From NCBI GenBank assembly GCA_049322715.1, contig JBMOQP010000038.1, forward strand, positions 1-52,760: DNA of 52,760 bases, given 5' to 3'. The DNA is from Thiofaba sp049322715. Its GTDB lineage: Bacteria > Pseudomonadota > Gammaproteobacteria > Halothiobacillales > Halothiobacillaceae. The stretch's first letter is position 1. Each line of letters opens with the position of its first letter. A program made the position numbers and the translations under genes. The notes under the pieces are model-generated. The model had not been told where the DNA came from. It worked only from the letters and a program-made list of their open reading frames with translations, and ran no database searches. Shown here piece by piece: positions 40,005-49,536 of the stretch.

Positions 40005-40445
40005 ATGACCATGCTTCATCGCGAGGCCATCGTGCCTTACACCCCGAACGAGATGTTTACCCTGGTCAATGCCGTCGAGGACTACCATGCCTTCCTGCCG
40101 TGGTGCAGCGAGTCGCGCCTGATATCACGCGGGGAGGATGAGCTGCGTGCCAGCGTCACCATCAGCAAGGGTGCCCTGCGCAAGAGCTTCACCACCCACA
40201 ACCTGCTGCAGCAGGACAAGATGATCGAGATGCGCCTGGTGGATGGCCCGTTCAGGCACCTGCACGGTTTCTGGCGCTTCGAGCCGATCGGGGAGGGTGG
40301 GTGCAAGGTCAGCCTGGACCTGGAGTTCCAGTTCTCGAACAAGTTGATCGAACTGGCGGTGGGGCCGGTGTTCACCACCATCGCCGGCGAGATGGTGCAG
40401 TCCTTCCACCGCCGTGCGGAGCAGGTCTATGGCCGGCGCGTCTGA
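40005..40445 (+). CDS. ratA: RatA family START/SRPBCC protein
   Basis: This encodes 146 residues. SRPBCC fold: REAIVPYTPNEMFTLVNAVEDYHAFLPWCSESRLI, then FTTHNLLQQDKMIEMRLVDGPFRHLHGFWRFEPI and VSLDLEFQFSNKLIELAVGPVF. In E. coli RatA (PasT) is described as inhibiting 70S assembly, and mitochondrial Coq10 homologues bind quinone, so a ubiquinone-related role is equally possible. It overlaps ratB. Confidence 0.9.
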   Translation: MTMLHREAIVPYTPNEMFTLVNAVEDYHAFLPWCSESRLISRGEDELRASVTISKGALRKSFTTHNLLQQDKMIEMRLVDGPFRHLHGFWRFEPIGEGGCKVSLDLEFQFSNKLIELAVGPVFTTIAGEMVQSFHRRAEQVYGRRV

Positions 40446-40776
40446 GCACGGTGGCGCGGGTGCAATGATCCCGGTCGAGGTCGCCTATGCCCTGCCCGAG
40501 CGGCAGACCCTGCTGCGACTGGAGGTGCCGGATGGCACCACCGCCGAGGAGGCGATCCGGAGGTCCGGCATCCTGGACCGCCATCCCGAGATCGACCTCG
40601 CCGCGAGCAAGATCGGCGTCTTCGCCAAGCCGGTGCCGGCCAGCCGCGTGCTGCGCGAGGGGGACCGGGTGGAGATCTACCGTCCGCTGATTGCCGACCC
40701 GAAGGCCGTGCGCAAGCAGCGCGCGGAGGAGGGCAAGAAGATGAAGAAGGGTGGCGGCGAGATCAAGGGCGACTGA
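40429..40776 (+). CDS. ratB: RnfH/RatB family ubiquitin-fold protein
   Basis: This encodes 115 residues from the ATG at 40429, which has GGAG seven bases upstream inside ratA; an ATG at 40465 is the alternative and would give 103 residues. The beta-grasp domain is IPVEVAYALPERQTLLRLEVPDGTTAEEAIRRSGIL and DRVEIYRPLIADPKAVRKQRAEEGKK, with a lysine-rich tail. It forms the conserved ratA-ratB pair. Its molecular function is not settled. Confidence 0.88.
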   Translation: MAGASEHGGAGAMIPVEVAYALPERQTLLRLEVPDGTTAEEAIRRSGILDRHPEIDLAASKIGVFAKPVPASRVLREGDRVEIYRPLIADPKAVRKQRAEEGKKMKKGGGEIKGD

Positions 40777-40791
40777 TCCCGCGCAGGAGGC

Positions 40792-41136
40792 TTACTTCGC
40801 CGCCTCCAGCGGCGGCTCGATGCGTGCCAGCCGGCCGGCCTCGAAGAACAGGCTGATCCGGCGCTGCTCGGGCTCGTCCTTGCCCGGCTTGTTGTAGTAG
40901 ACGTAATCCCAGCGGTTCTGGTGGAAGACATCCACCAGCATCGGGCTGCCGAGCAGGAAGCGGACCTCGTTCTCGGTCATGCCAAGACGCAGGCCTTTCA
41001 CCTTGTCCTCGTCCAGGATGTTGCCCTGGTGGATGTCCATCTTGTATACCTGCAGGAAGTCCGGCATCGAGCTCGATGCGCAGGCACTCAGGACGAGTGG
41101 AAGGGCGAGGGCGAGCAGAGGGCGTGCATGGCGCAT
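40792..41136 (-). CDS. bamE: outer membrane protein assembly lipoprotein BamE
   Basis: This encodes 114 residues. The lipoprotein signal LPLVLSACASS places the acylated Cys near residue 19. The fold markers are YKMDIHQGNILDEDKVKGLRLGMTENEVRFLLGSPMLVDVFHQNRWDYVYYNKPGK. It is an accessory subunit of the BAM machine that inserts outer-membrane barrels. It is divergent from fur, the usual arrangement, and convergent with ratB. Confidence 0.95.
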   Translation of the reverse strand: MRHARPLLALALPLVLSACASSSMPDFLQVYKMDIHQGNILDEDKVKGLRLGMTENEVRFLLGSPMLVDVFHQNRWDYVYYNKPGKDEPEQRRISLFFEAGRLARIEPPLEAAK

Positions 41137-41215
41137 GGTTATTCGCTAGCTGGCAGTCAATCCGCGCTAAAATACACTCCCAAGCCGTTCGCATCCACTC
41201 CGGGAGCCCTGTTAC

Positions 41216-41623
41216 GTGGAAACCCATGAACTGAAGAAGGCTGGCCTGAAGGTCACCCTGCCGCGCATCAAGATCCTCGAGGTGCTCGAGCAGAATGCCC
41301 ACCAGCATCTTTCCGCCGAGGACATTTACCGCATCCTGCTCGAGCAGGGCGAGGAGATCGGCCTGGCCACCGTCTACCGGGTGCTCACCCAGTTCGAGAG
41401 CGCCGAGATCGTCACCCGTCACCAGTTCGAGAGTGGCAAGGCCGTGTTCGAGCTTGTCGCCAAGGGCAACCACGACCATATCGTGTGCGTGAAGACCGGT
41501 GTGGTGGAGGAGTTCCACGATCCGGTGATCCAGGAGCGCATCAACAAGATCGCCGAGGAGCATGGCTTCGAGATCACCGACCACGCCCTCGTGATCTACG
41601 GCATCAAGCGCAACAACGCCTGA
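41216..41623 (+). CDS. fur: ferric uptake regulator Fur
   Basis: This encodes 135 residues from a GTG at 41216 with CGGGAG 10 bases upstream. The winged-helix domain is LKKAGLKVTLPRIKILEVLEQ...LATVYRVLTQFESAEIVTRHQFE. The metal/dimer domain has GNHDHIVCVKTGVVEEFHD. It has only one Cys in that region and no C-terminal CXXC, like the Pseudomonas type that lacks the structural zinc site. TAAAAT at 41168-41173 is a plausible -10. It represses iron acquisition genes with Fe2+. Confidence 0.96.
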   Translation: METHELKKAGLKVTLPRIKILEVLEQNAHQHLSAEDIYRILLEQGEEIGLATVYRVLTQFESAEIVTRHQFESGKAVFELVAKGNHDHIVCVKTGVVEEFHDPVIQERINKIAEEHGFEITDHALVIYGIKRNNA

Positions 41624-41642
41624 TCCGCCCGTCCTTCCGAAT

Positions 41643-41662
41643 GGCGGGGGCCAGCCCCCGCC
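41643..41662. terminator. hairpin between convergent fur and the chemoreceptor gene
   Basis: GGCGGGGG (41643-41650) pairs with CCCCCGCC (41655-41662) around CCAG, in the 48-bp gap between two convergent genes. No T-run is evident, so it may act as a shared factor-assisted terminator. Confidence 0.5.
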
Positions 41663-41671
41663 CCCGCCTTC

Positions 41672-43819
41672 TCAGCTGACCTGAAACTGGCCCACCAGGT
41701 GTCCCAGCCTGGCTGCGGTCTGGTGTACCTCATCCGAACTCATGCGCAGCGCGCGGATGGCGTTGCCGAGCCCCTCCACGGCATCTGCAACCTCGGCAAT
41801 GCCGTCGCTCTGGCGTTTCGTCCCGTCGTTGATTTGCCCCAGTGTGGTGAATAGCCGCCGCATGCTTTCCTGCAGTTCGGTCTTGTCGTTTGATGCGGCC
41901 TCCGCCATGCGCAGGCCGTTTTCCACATCGCGCAGGCTGTTTTCCATCGCGGTCACCGCCTTCTGGGCATCGCCCTGGATGTCGCCGATCATGCTGGAAA
42001 TGTCCTGCGCGGCGCTGGCAGTGCGGGCCGCCAGGTTGCGCACCTCTTCGGCCACCACGGAGAAACCACGGCCGTGCTCTCCCGCCCGGGCGGCCTCGAT
42101 GGCGGCATTGAGCGCAAGCAGGTTGGTCTGCTCGGTGATGCCGGTGATGACCTTGACGAATTCGGCGATCCTGCTGACCCGCTCGTTGAGATTGCGGATC
42201 GTGCCGGTCGTGTTTTCCACCGTTCCCTGCAGCGACTGGATCTCGCCCCGGGCGGTATCGAACTGGGAGCGGGCCTCGAGGACCACGTGTTCGATGGCTT
42301 CCCGCATGGTGGAGGCCGTCTCGCCGGCACGGCGTGTCTCTTCGCCCTGGGCTGCGAGCATGACGAGCAGGTTCCCGACGATGCGGTTCACGGCATCGGC
42401 GGTCTCCTGCGCGGCCTGCTGGCGGTCGAGCATGCGGGCGTTGGTGTCGGCGACCTCCCCGCTGGCGCGGATCACCTCGCGCACGGTGCCTTCCAGGTTG
42501 TCGATGAAGCTGTTGATCCAGCGCCCCATGTCCCCGCTCTCGTCGGCGGTGAGGAACTGGGGCGTCAGCCGTTGCCGCAGGTTGCCGCCGCCCTCGGCGA
42601 TGGCGCGGATGACCTCGGTCATGGCCATCAGTCGGCTGGTGAGCGTGCGTTTGACAAGACGGTGGAAGAGAAGGGTGGCGAGGACGACCAGCAGCATGGT
42701 GATCGCCTCGGTGGCGAGCACGGGCAGGTTCAGGAGCTTGCCCATCAGGGTATGCGCGCCCCACAGGCCGAGCACGATGAGAAGGAATCCACGCATGAGC
42801 TGGAAGCCGTGCGAGCGCCGCCGGTAGACCTCTTCGAGGTCCGCCTCGCACATCATGCCCCAGCGGTCGGGCGAGCCGGGCAGCTGGAAGGTGACGCCCT
42901 TGCCGATGACCGGGATATGCCGGTAGTCGGAATAGCCGGGGTAGGTGACGAACAGGTTCTCCCCCTTGCGGATGGTTTCCCGTACGCCGGGGTGGAGTTC
43001 GCGGGTGGCCGGATCGGTGAAGCGGATCTCGAATTCCGTGTGCTGGCGGACCTGCACGGTGCCCCAGGGGGTGTGGACCCCGGATTTGAGGTTCTCGCCA
43101 TGGGTGAAGGTGCTGTCCTCGAAGCGCGAGCGGGAGAGTGCCGTGCCCGGCTTGATGGAGGGGTCGAAGCGCGACTCCACCATGAAGACGTAGTTGTCGC
43201 CCGACTCGGGGTAAATGTGGCCGGCCTCGCGCTGGATCAGGTCGCTCATGACGTCGTTGGGCACGCGCCCGCACAGGCAGCCCACGATCTGCCCGTCCAC
43301 CTCGATCGGCCGGTAGAACATGAGGGTGACGGCATCGTGGAAGCCCGAGGTCGACGGGCCGATGACCTGGGTTAGCGGATCGACGTAGGGGCCGTGCAGG
43401 AAGGGGCCCTTCATTCCCCTCTCGACGGCCTTGGGCGGCAGGTCGCGCCCACCGACATGGGGCGCGTGCGTGCTGCACAGGACCTTGCCTTCGGCGTCGA
43501 TGACGAAGAGCTCGGAGAAGTCCCGCGCCGAGCGCCTGCGGCTCTCAAGGAAGGCGTGGTCCTGCGCCGGCCAGCCGTTGGCCAGGTGGGCGGCGGTCGT
43601 CTCCAGCTGCTGCCACTGCTGCGTCGCCCACAGCGTGAGCAGCCTGACTCGGGTGGCGGCGATACCCTCGAAGGTCTGCTCCACGACGGGGTAGTACGAC
43701 CGGTTCGTGAGGCAGCTCCATCCCATGGCCATTTTCCCCGTCTTCCCCCACCACGGTAGCCAGTGTCTTTCTGCCGACGATCGGTTCATTTCAAGGCTTT
43801 TCAGTACGTGCCGCGGCAT
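41672..43819 (-). CDS. methyl-accepting chemotaxis protein with N-terminal Cache-like domain and central membrane hairpin
   Basis: This encodes 715 residues from the ATG at 43819 (AGCAAGGA upstream). The signalling hairpin is complete: FVKVITGITEQTNLLALNAAIEAARAGEHGRGFSVVAEEVRNLA. The sensor half shows a Cache-like pattern (FSELFVIDAEGKVLCSTHAPHVGGRDL, FMVESRFDPSIKPGTALSRSRF). Two adjacent membrane helices lie at about 360-410 (GFLLIVLGLWGAHTLMG and LATEAITMLLVVLATLLFH). I see no membrane segment before the sensor domain, so that domain would be cytoplasmic, unlike classical receptors. The ligand is unknown. Confidence 0.88.
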   Translation of the reverse strand: MPRHVLKSLEMNRSSAERHWLPWWGKTGKMAMGWSCLTNRSYYPVVEQTFEGIAATRVRLLTLWATQQWQQLETTAAHLANGWPAQDHAFLESRRRSARDFSELFVIDAEGKVLCSTHAPHVGGRDLPPKAVERGMKGPFLHGPYVDPLTQVIGPSTSGFHDAVTLMFYRPIEVDGQIVGCLCGRVPNDVMSDLIQREAGHIYPESGDNYVFMVESRFDPSIKPGTALSRSRFEDSTFTHGENLKSGVHTPWGTVQVRQHTEFEIRFTDPATRELHPGVRETIRKGENLFVTYPGYSDYRHIPVIGKGVTFQLPGSPDRWGMMCEADLEEVYRRRSHGFQLMRGFLLIVLGLWGAHTLMGKLLNLPVLATEAITMLLVVLATLLFHRLVKRTLTSRLMAMTEVIRAIAEGGGNLRQRLTPQFLTADESGDMGRWINSFIDNLEGTVREVIRASGEVADTNARMLDRQQAAQETADAVNRIVGNLLVMLAAQGEETRRAGETASTMREAIEHVVLEARSQFDTARGEIQSLQGTVENTTGTIRNLNERVSRIAEFVKVITGITEQTNLLALNAAIEAARAGEHGRGFSVVAEEVRNLAARTASAAQDISSMIGDIQGDAQKAVTAMENSLRDVENGLRMAEAASNDKTELQESMRRLFTTLGQINDGTKRQSDGIAEVADAVEGLGNAIRALRMSSDEVHQTAARLGHLVGQFQVS

Positions 43820-44045
43820 GAGTCCTTGCTCTTCACTTAATAAGGGTGCGGATGGAGCAAGCAATAGTCGCGCCAGCGGGGAAGTCCTTGTTACTTCTTG
43901 GCGAGGCGGCTCGGTGTGCACCAAATGAGAGCGCGAAGGGCCTCATCGTGGTGCATGCGCCTTTGGTTAGATGGGCAGGACGGTCAGCCGTGGCATCGGG
44001 AACGGGCTATATTCGTAGCTCGAATGCCCATTTCCGGAGGACGCC

Positions 44046-44831
44046 ATGCGCACAATGATGATGGGAATGCTGGCCTGGGTGGCGATTGGAAGCGCCCAGG
44101 CCGCCATCGTGACCAAGGAAACCAGCTACGAGGCGGATGGTCAGCGATATCTGGCCTACATCGCCTATGACGACGCCATCAAGGACAAGCGTCCCGGCGT
44201 GCTGGTGGTGCACGAGTGGTGGGGGCACACCCCCTATGTGCGCAAGCGCGCGGAGATGCTGGCCGGGATGGGCTATGTCGGTATGGCGCTGGATATGTAC
44301 GGCGACGGCAAGACCGCCAGCCATCCCAAGGACGCGGGCGGCTTTGCCCAGGCCGCCATGGCGGACTTCCCCAAGGCGAAGCGGCGCTTCGAGGCGGCAC
44401 GTGCACTGCTGGCCAGGCAGCCGCAGACGGATGGCAGGCACATCGCCGCGATCGGTTACTGCTTCGGCGGAAGCGTGGTGCTGAACATGGCCCGCGCGGG
44501 CGCGGACCTGGACGCTGTGGCGAGCTTCCACGGCGCGCTCGCGACCGCCCAGCCGGCCGAGCGGGGCGGGGTGAAAGCCAAGGTATTCGTCGCCAACGGC
44601 GCGGCCGACCCGATGATCAAGCAGGACGACGTGCTGAACCTCCACGAGGAGATGCGCGCGGCGGGGGTGGAGTTCACCTACATCGAATACCCGGGCGTGA
44701 AGCATAGCTTCACCAACCCGGACGCAGACCGCTTCGGCAAGGAATTCAACATGCCGCTCGCCTATGACGCCCACGCGGACGCCCATTCCTGGGCGATGAT
44801 GAAGACCTTCCTGGAGCAGGCGCTCAAGTAG
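44046..44831 (+). CDS. secreted dienelactone hydrolase family protein
   Basis: This encodes 261 residues with a signal peptide (MRTMMMGMLAWVAIGSAQA). The alpha/beta-hydrolase triad is Cys in GYCFGGSVVLNMA, Asp in ANGAADPMIKQDD, and His in VKHSFTNPDAD. GVLVVHEWWGHTPYVRKRAEMLAGMGY is the family oxyanion region. The enzyme class hydrolyses dienelactone-like esters, but most periplasmic members have unknown substrates. GGAGGACGCC before the ATG supports the start. It is a single gene ending in a REP region. Confidence 0.9.
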   Translation: MRTMMMGMLAWVAIGSAQAAIVTKETSYEADGQRYLAYIAYDDAIKDKRPGVLVVHEWWGHTPYVRKRAEMLAGMGYVGMALDMYGDGKTASHPKDAGGFAQAAMADFPKAKRRFEAARALLARQPQTDGRHIAAIGYCFGGSVVLNMARAGADLDAVASFHGALATAQPAERGGVKAKVFVANGAADPMIKQDDVLNLHEEMRAAGVEFTYIEYPGVKHSFTNPDADRFGKEFNMPLAYDAHADAHSWAMMKTFLEQALK

Positions 44832-44866
44832 GACGGGCTTCTCCGGATGTGACCTGATGTCCGGCC

Positions 44867-44960
44867 GTAGCCCGGATGAAGCGGACTTCGTCAGCTTGAC
44901 GCGGGCTTGCGCCAGCTTCGCGTTCAGCTGGCGCAAGCCCGCGTTCCAGCGGAATCCGGG
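44867..44960 (+). repeat. GTAG-type REP interrupted by a long hairpin
   Basis: GTAGCCCGGAT at 44867-44877 has its partner ATCCGGG at 44954-44960, the arms of a common gammaproteobacterial REP. Inside lies an 18-bp perfect stem, ACGCGGGCTTGCGCCAGC (44899-44916) with its complement at 44927-44944, around a 10-base loop. AGCGGA occurs on both sides of the insert (44880-44885 and 44948-44953). The left arm plus loop (44901-44925) is identical to 17346-17370 in lptB. It lies between the hydrolase stop and the recN stop. Confidence 0.75.
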
Positions 44961-46646
44961 TTACCCTACCGGCACCACGGCGCGTTCCAGCATCTCCTTC
45001 GCCAGGCCGCGCGTCTGTGCGGTGATCTCGACCCCGCCCATCATGCGGGCCAGCTCCCCGATGCGTGCCTCCCGGTCGAGCGGGATCAGCTGCGTGCGGG
45101 TGCTGTCCGCGCTCTGTTCCTTGCGCACGTGCAGGTGGTGGCTGCCCTGCGCCGCGACCTGCGGCAGGTGGGTGACGCACAACACCTGGCGCTGGCGGCC
45201 AAGGCTCGCGAGCAGTCGCCCGACCACCTCGGCGACGCTGCCGCCGATGCCGGTGTCGACCTCGTCGAACACCAAGGTGGCGACCTGGCCGTGCACGGCG
45301 GTGGCCACGCGCAGGGCGAGGCTGATGCGCGACAGTTCGCCGCCGGAGGCGACCTTGCCGAGCGCCTGCAGCGGCTGGCCGGGGTTGGTGGTGACGCGCA
45401 TCTCCACCGTATCCAGTCCGTGCGCGGTGAAGCTTCCCCCTTCCTGCGGGGTGACCTGGATGGCGAAGCGGGCGTGCGGCATGCCGAGGCCGCGGATGGA
45501 CTCCGTCACCGTGTCGGAGAGTCCTGCGGCCGCTCGGGCACGGGCCCGGGAGAGGGCGAGGGCGGCCTCGCGGTAGGCAGCTTCCTGGGCTGCGAGGCGG
45601 GCCTCGAGCTCCTCCAGCGACTCGCCTTCGCCCTCGAGTCCGGCCAGTTCCCCGGCCAGTTGCCGGGTGAGCTCAGGCAGGTCCTCCGGGCGGACGCGGT
45701 ACTTGCGCGCGGTGTCGTGCAGGGCGGTCAGGCGCGCCTCGACCTCGGCCAGGCGCTCGGGGTCGAGTTCGAGGCTGCGGGCGTAGTCGCGCAGCTGGTC
45801 GACCCCCTCGTGCAGCACGATCTCGGCCTGCCGCAGCAACTCCAGTGCCGGTTCGAGGCCCGGGTCGGTGCGCCGCCCCTGTTCCAGCAGGGCGTTGACG
45901 TGGGTCAGACCGCCGTGAAGGGTCTCTCCCTCGCCCTCGTACAGCGCCTGCAGGGCGTTCTGGCACAGTTCGATCAGGCGCCCGGCGTGGGTCAGCCGGC
46001 GGTGCTCGGCCTCGATCCGCTCCCATTCGTCCGGCTCCAGGCGCAGGGCCTCGAGCTCGCCGACCTGGTAGCGCAACAACTCGATGCGCTGGCTGCGGGT
46101 ATCGTCGGCCTGGCGCAGGGCATCGAGTTTCTCGGCCGTGGCGCGCCAGCCGGCAAAGGCCTGGCCGACCCGGGCCAGCAGCGTCTCGTGCCCGCCGAAA
46201 CCGTCCAGCAGCTCCCGCTGGGCGCCGGGGCGCAGCAGGTTCTGGTGTTCGTGCTGGCCGTGGATGTCGACCAGAAGCCCGCCCAGCTCGCGCAGAGTGG
46301 AAAGGTTGACCGCGCGGCCGTTGACGTAGGCGCGGCTGGCGCCCTCGCGTGCGATCACGCGGCGCAGGAGGCACTCGCCCGATTCGTCGTCGAGCGCCTG
46401 CTCGGCGAGCAGCTGGCGGGCCTCCGGACTGTGTTCCAGGCTGAACAGGGCCTCGAGTTCGGCGCGGTCGGCTCCCGGGCGGATGGCCTCGCTGCCCGCG
46501 CGCTCGCCCAGCAGCAGGCCGAGGGCGTCGACCAGGATGGACTTGCCGGCGCCGGTCTCGCCGGTCATCACGGTCAGGCCGCCCTCCAACTCGAGTTGTA
46601 CCTCGTCGATGATGGCGAAATTGCGGACGTGGATGTGTCTGAGCAT
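44961..46646 (-). CDS. recN: DNA repair protein RecN
   Basis: This encodes 561 residues, SMC-like. Walker A is GETGAGKSILVDALGLLLGERAG, the signature is VASGGELSRISLALRVA, and Walker B is TLVFDEVDTGIGG. Two coiled-coil arms at about 160-220 and 280-370 are shorter than in SMC. VDIHGQHEHQNLL is a RecN hallmark. It acts early in double-strand break repair, bringing ends together. It lies ten bases after nadK. Confidence 0.96.
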   Translation of the reverse strand: MLRHIHVRNFAIIDEVQLELEGGLTVMTGETGAGKSILVDALGLLLGERAGSEAIRPGADRAELEALFSLEHSPEARQLLAEQALDDESGECLLRRVIAREGASRAYVNGRAVNLSTLRELGGLLVDIHGQHEHQNLLRPGAQRELLDGFGGHETLLARVGQAFAGWRATAEKLDALRQADDTRSQRIELLRYQVGELEALRLEPDEWERIEAEHRRLTHAGRLIELCQNALQALYEGEGETLHGGLTHVNALLEQGRRTDPGLEPALELLRQAEIVLHEGVDQLRDYARSLELDPERLAEVEARLTALHDTARKYRVRPEDLPELTRQLAGELAGLEGEGESLEELEARLAAQEAAYREAALALSRARARAAAGLSDTVTESIRGLGMPHARFAIQVTPQEGGSFTAHGLDTVEMRVTTNPGQPLQALGKVASGGELSRISLALRVATAVHGQVATLVFDEVDTGIGGSVAEVVGRLLASLGRQRQVLCVTHLPQVAAQGSHHLHVRKEQSADSTRTQLIPLDREARIGELARMMGGVEITAQTRGLAKEMLERAVVPVG

Positions 46647-46655
46647 GGCGTCGTC

Positions 46656-47537
46656 TTACGGATGTCCGCCCCAGTGCAGCTTGGCACGAAGGATGTGGAA
46701 ATAGTCGTAGTCCGCCGGGTGGATCAGGCGTGCGGTGTGGACCGCGCGGCTGATGTTGAGCCGGTCCTCCGGCTCCATGTCGATCATGGTCTGGCCGTCG
46801 AAGCTCACCAGGCTGTTGGCGCGCGAGTGGCGCGTGGCCCTGATCTCTATGCTTGCGCTCGCGGGCACGACGATCGGCCGGTTGCTCAGGGTGTGCGGGC
46901 AGATGGGCGCCAGCACGATGGCCTCCAGGCCCGGCGTGAGGATCGGCCCGCCGGCGGAGAGGGCATAGGCGGTCGAGCCGCTCGGCGTGCTGACGACCAT
47001 GCCGTCCGAGCGCTGGGTGAACAGGTAGCGGCCGTCGATATGGGTCTCGAACTCGATCATGCGCACCGCGTCGCGCACCTTGTAGACCAGGTCGTTGAAC
47101 ACGATGCCCTCATGCACCACCGTTTCGCCGCGCAGCACACGGCCGCACAGCAGGAAGCGGTCCTCGGCGATGTACTCCCCCGCCAGGATGCGGTCGAGGC
47201 GGCTGCTGAGCTCGTCCGGGGAGATGTCGACGAGGAAGCCGAGCCGGCCGAGGTTGATGCCGAGCACCGGCTTGCCATGCGGGGCGAGGCAGTGGGCCGC
47301 ATTGATGAGGGTGCCGTCGCCGCCGACCGCGATCACCAGGTCGCTTTGCTGGCCGATCTCGTCGCGGGTGGCGCGTGGGTAGTCGCGCAGGCCCGGCAGG
47401 TCGGGCAAGGTGGCCTGATCGAGCAGGATGCCGAGGCCACGCGCATGCAGGTGCCCGACCAGCGTTTCCAGGGTGCCGGACAGGCGCTCATCCGAGGGTT
47501 TGGCGAGGATGCCGACGATGCGGAAGGCGAGACTCAT
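46656..47537 (-). CDS. nadK: NAD kinase
   Basis: This encodes 293 residues from the ATG at 47537, which gives the family start (MSLAFRIVGILAKP); the open frame extends 49 codons upstream over A/T-rich non-coding sequence and is rejected. The catalytic GGDG motif is AVGGDGTLINAA, with NDLVYKVRDAVRMIEFE and DGMVVSTPSGSTAYALSAGGPIL following. It phosphorylates NAD to NADP. nadK-recN is a common gammaproteobacterial pair. Confidence 0.96.
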   Translation of the reverse strand: MSLAFRIVGILAKPSDERLSGTLETLVGHLHARGLGILLDQATLPDLPGLRDYPRATRDEIGQQSDLVIAVGGDGTLINAAHCLAPHGKPVLGINLGRLGFLVDISPDELSSRLDRILAGEYIAEDRFLLCGRVLRGETVVHEGIVFNDLVYKVRDAVRMIEFETHIDGRYLFTQRSDGMVVSTPSGSTAYALSAGGPILTPGLEAIVLAPICPHTLSNRPIVVPASASIEIRATRHSRANSLVSFDGQTMIDMEPEDRLNISRAVHTARLIHPADYDYFHILRAKLHWGGHP

Positions 47538-47654
47538 GCGGGCCCTGGTGTTGCGTGTGTCGGATAACGATAGCAAACCCGGGGCGAGGGTAGAAACGCC
47601 GAGGAATCGACGAGAAAACGGCACCGGAATCTGCGCCCGAATTGTCGTCGGAAA

Positions 47655-47681
47655 AGAAAAAACCCGCCGAAGCGGGTTTTT
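47655..47681 (-). terminator. intrinsic terminator after tRNA-Met
   Basis: AACCCGC and GCGGGTT (47661-47667, 47672-47678) pair around a 4-base loop. On the minus strand, downstream of the tRNA, the stem is followed by TTTTTTCTTTTC. It begins six bases after the tRNA CCA end. Confidence 0.85.
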
Positions 47682-47686
47682 CAATA

Positions 47687-47763
47687 TGGTGGCTATGGGT
47701 GGGCTCGAACCACCGACCCCGGCATTATGAGTGCCGTGCTCTAACCGGCTGAGCTACATAGCC
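47687..47763 (-). tRNA. tRNA-Met (anticodon CAT), elongator type
   Basis: 77 nt including an encoded CCA. The acceptor stem GGCTATG pairs with CATAGCC. The D-loop region is GTAGCTCAGCCGGTTAGAGC, the anticodon loop reads CTCATAA, and the T arm contains GGTTCGAGC. The body is closely similar to E. coli elongator tRNA-Met and has a paired first base (G1-C72), unlike the initiator. A CAT anticodon could also be tRNA-Ile2, but the sequence favours Met. Confidence 0.93.
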
Positions 47764-47826
47764 TCAAAATCGAGACGCGCATTATGTCCATGCGCGTTTT
47801 GCTCGTCAATACCCGAATTGAAAAAA

Positions 47827-48918
<1,092 letters not shown>

Positions 48919-48927
48919 GGTAGTGCC

Positions 48928-49527
48928 TTACTTCAGAGCGTGCAGGTGGTTCATGACCGCGGTCGCATCGCCGCGGAGCAGGGTGGGGAACTGGCGGCGC
49001 GCCTCGTCGATGACGAAGTCGATCTTCTCGCGATCAACCTTGGACGGGGCATGCAGCACGTAGTCCGCGACCTGGTCCTTGCTGCCGGGGTGACCGACGC
49101 CGATGCGCAGGCGCCAGTAGTTCGGCGTGCCGAGGTGGGCGTGGAGGTCGCGCAGGCCGTTGTGGCCGCCATGGCCGCCGGCGTACTTCAGCTTGATCTG
49201 GCCGGCGGGCAGGTCGATCTCGTCGTGCGCGATCAGGATTTGCTCGGGGGCGATCTTGTAGAAGCGGGCGAGGGCGGCGACGGACTGGCCGCTGCGGTTC
49301 ATGAAGGTGGTGGGCTGGAGCAGCCAGAGCTCACGCCCGTCGAGCGTGGTGCGGGCTGCCTCGCCATGAAAACGGGGCTCGGGACGGAGGGTGGCACCCG
49401 CCAGGCGGGCGATCTCGTCCACGAACCAGAAACCCGCGTTGTGGCGGGTGTCCGCATAGCGCGACCCGGGGTTGCCGAGACCGACGATCAGCCGGATGTC
49501 GGGTTGGGGCGCTGCTGCTGCGGACAT
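48928..49527 (-). CDS. pth: peptidyl-tRNA hydrolase
   Basis: This encodes 199 residues. Markers are IVGLGNPGSRYADTRHNAGFWFVDEIA with the catalytic His, LLQPTTFMNRSGQSVA, LIAHDEIDLPAGQIKLKYAGGHGGHNGLRDL, and LRIGVGHPGSKDQVADYVL. It recycles tRNA from drop-off peptidyl-tRNA. It follows rplY by nine bases. Confidence 0.97.
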   Translation of the reverse strand: MSAAAAPQPDIRLIVGLGNPGSRYADTRHNAGFWFVDEIARLAGATLRPEPRFHGEAARTTLDGRELWLLQPTTFMNRSGQSVAALARFYKIAPEQILIAHDEIDLPAGQIKLKYAGGHGGHNGLRDLHAHLGTPNYWRLRIGVGHPGSKDQVADYVLHAPSKVDREKIDFVIDEARRQFPTLLRGDATAVMNHLHALK

Positions 49528-49536
49528 GGGGGCTGA

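Noticed and set aside
41460..41580. Fur damaged because the CXXC zinc motifs are missing
   Set aside because: Pseudomonas-type Fur proteins also lack these cysteines. The protein is otherwise complete.
47538..47684. N-terminal extension of NadK to 47684
   Set aside because: It overlaps the tRNA terminator region and is unlike NAD kinases. The ATG at 47537 fits the family start.
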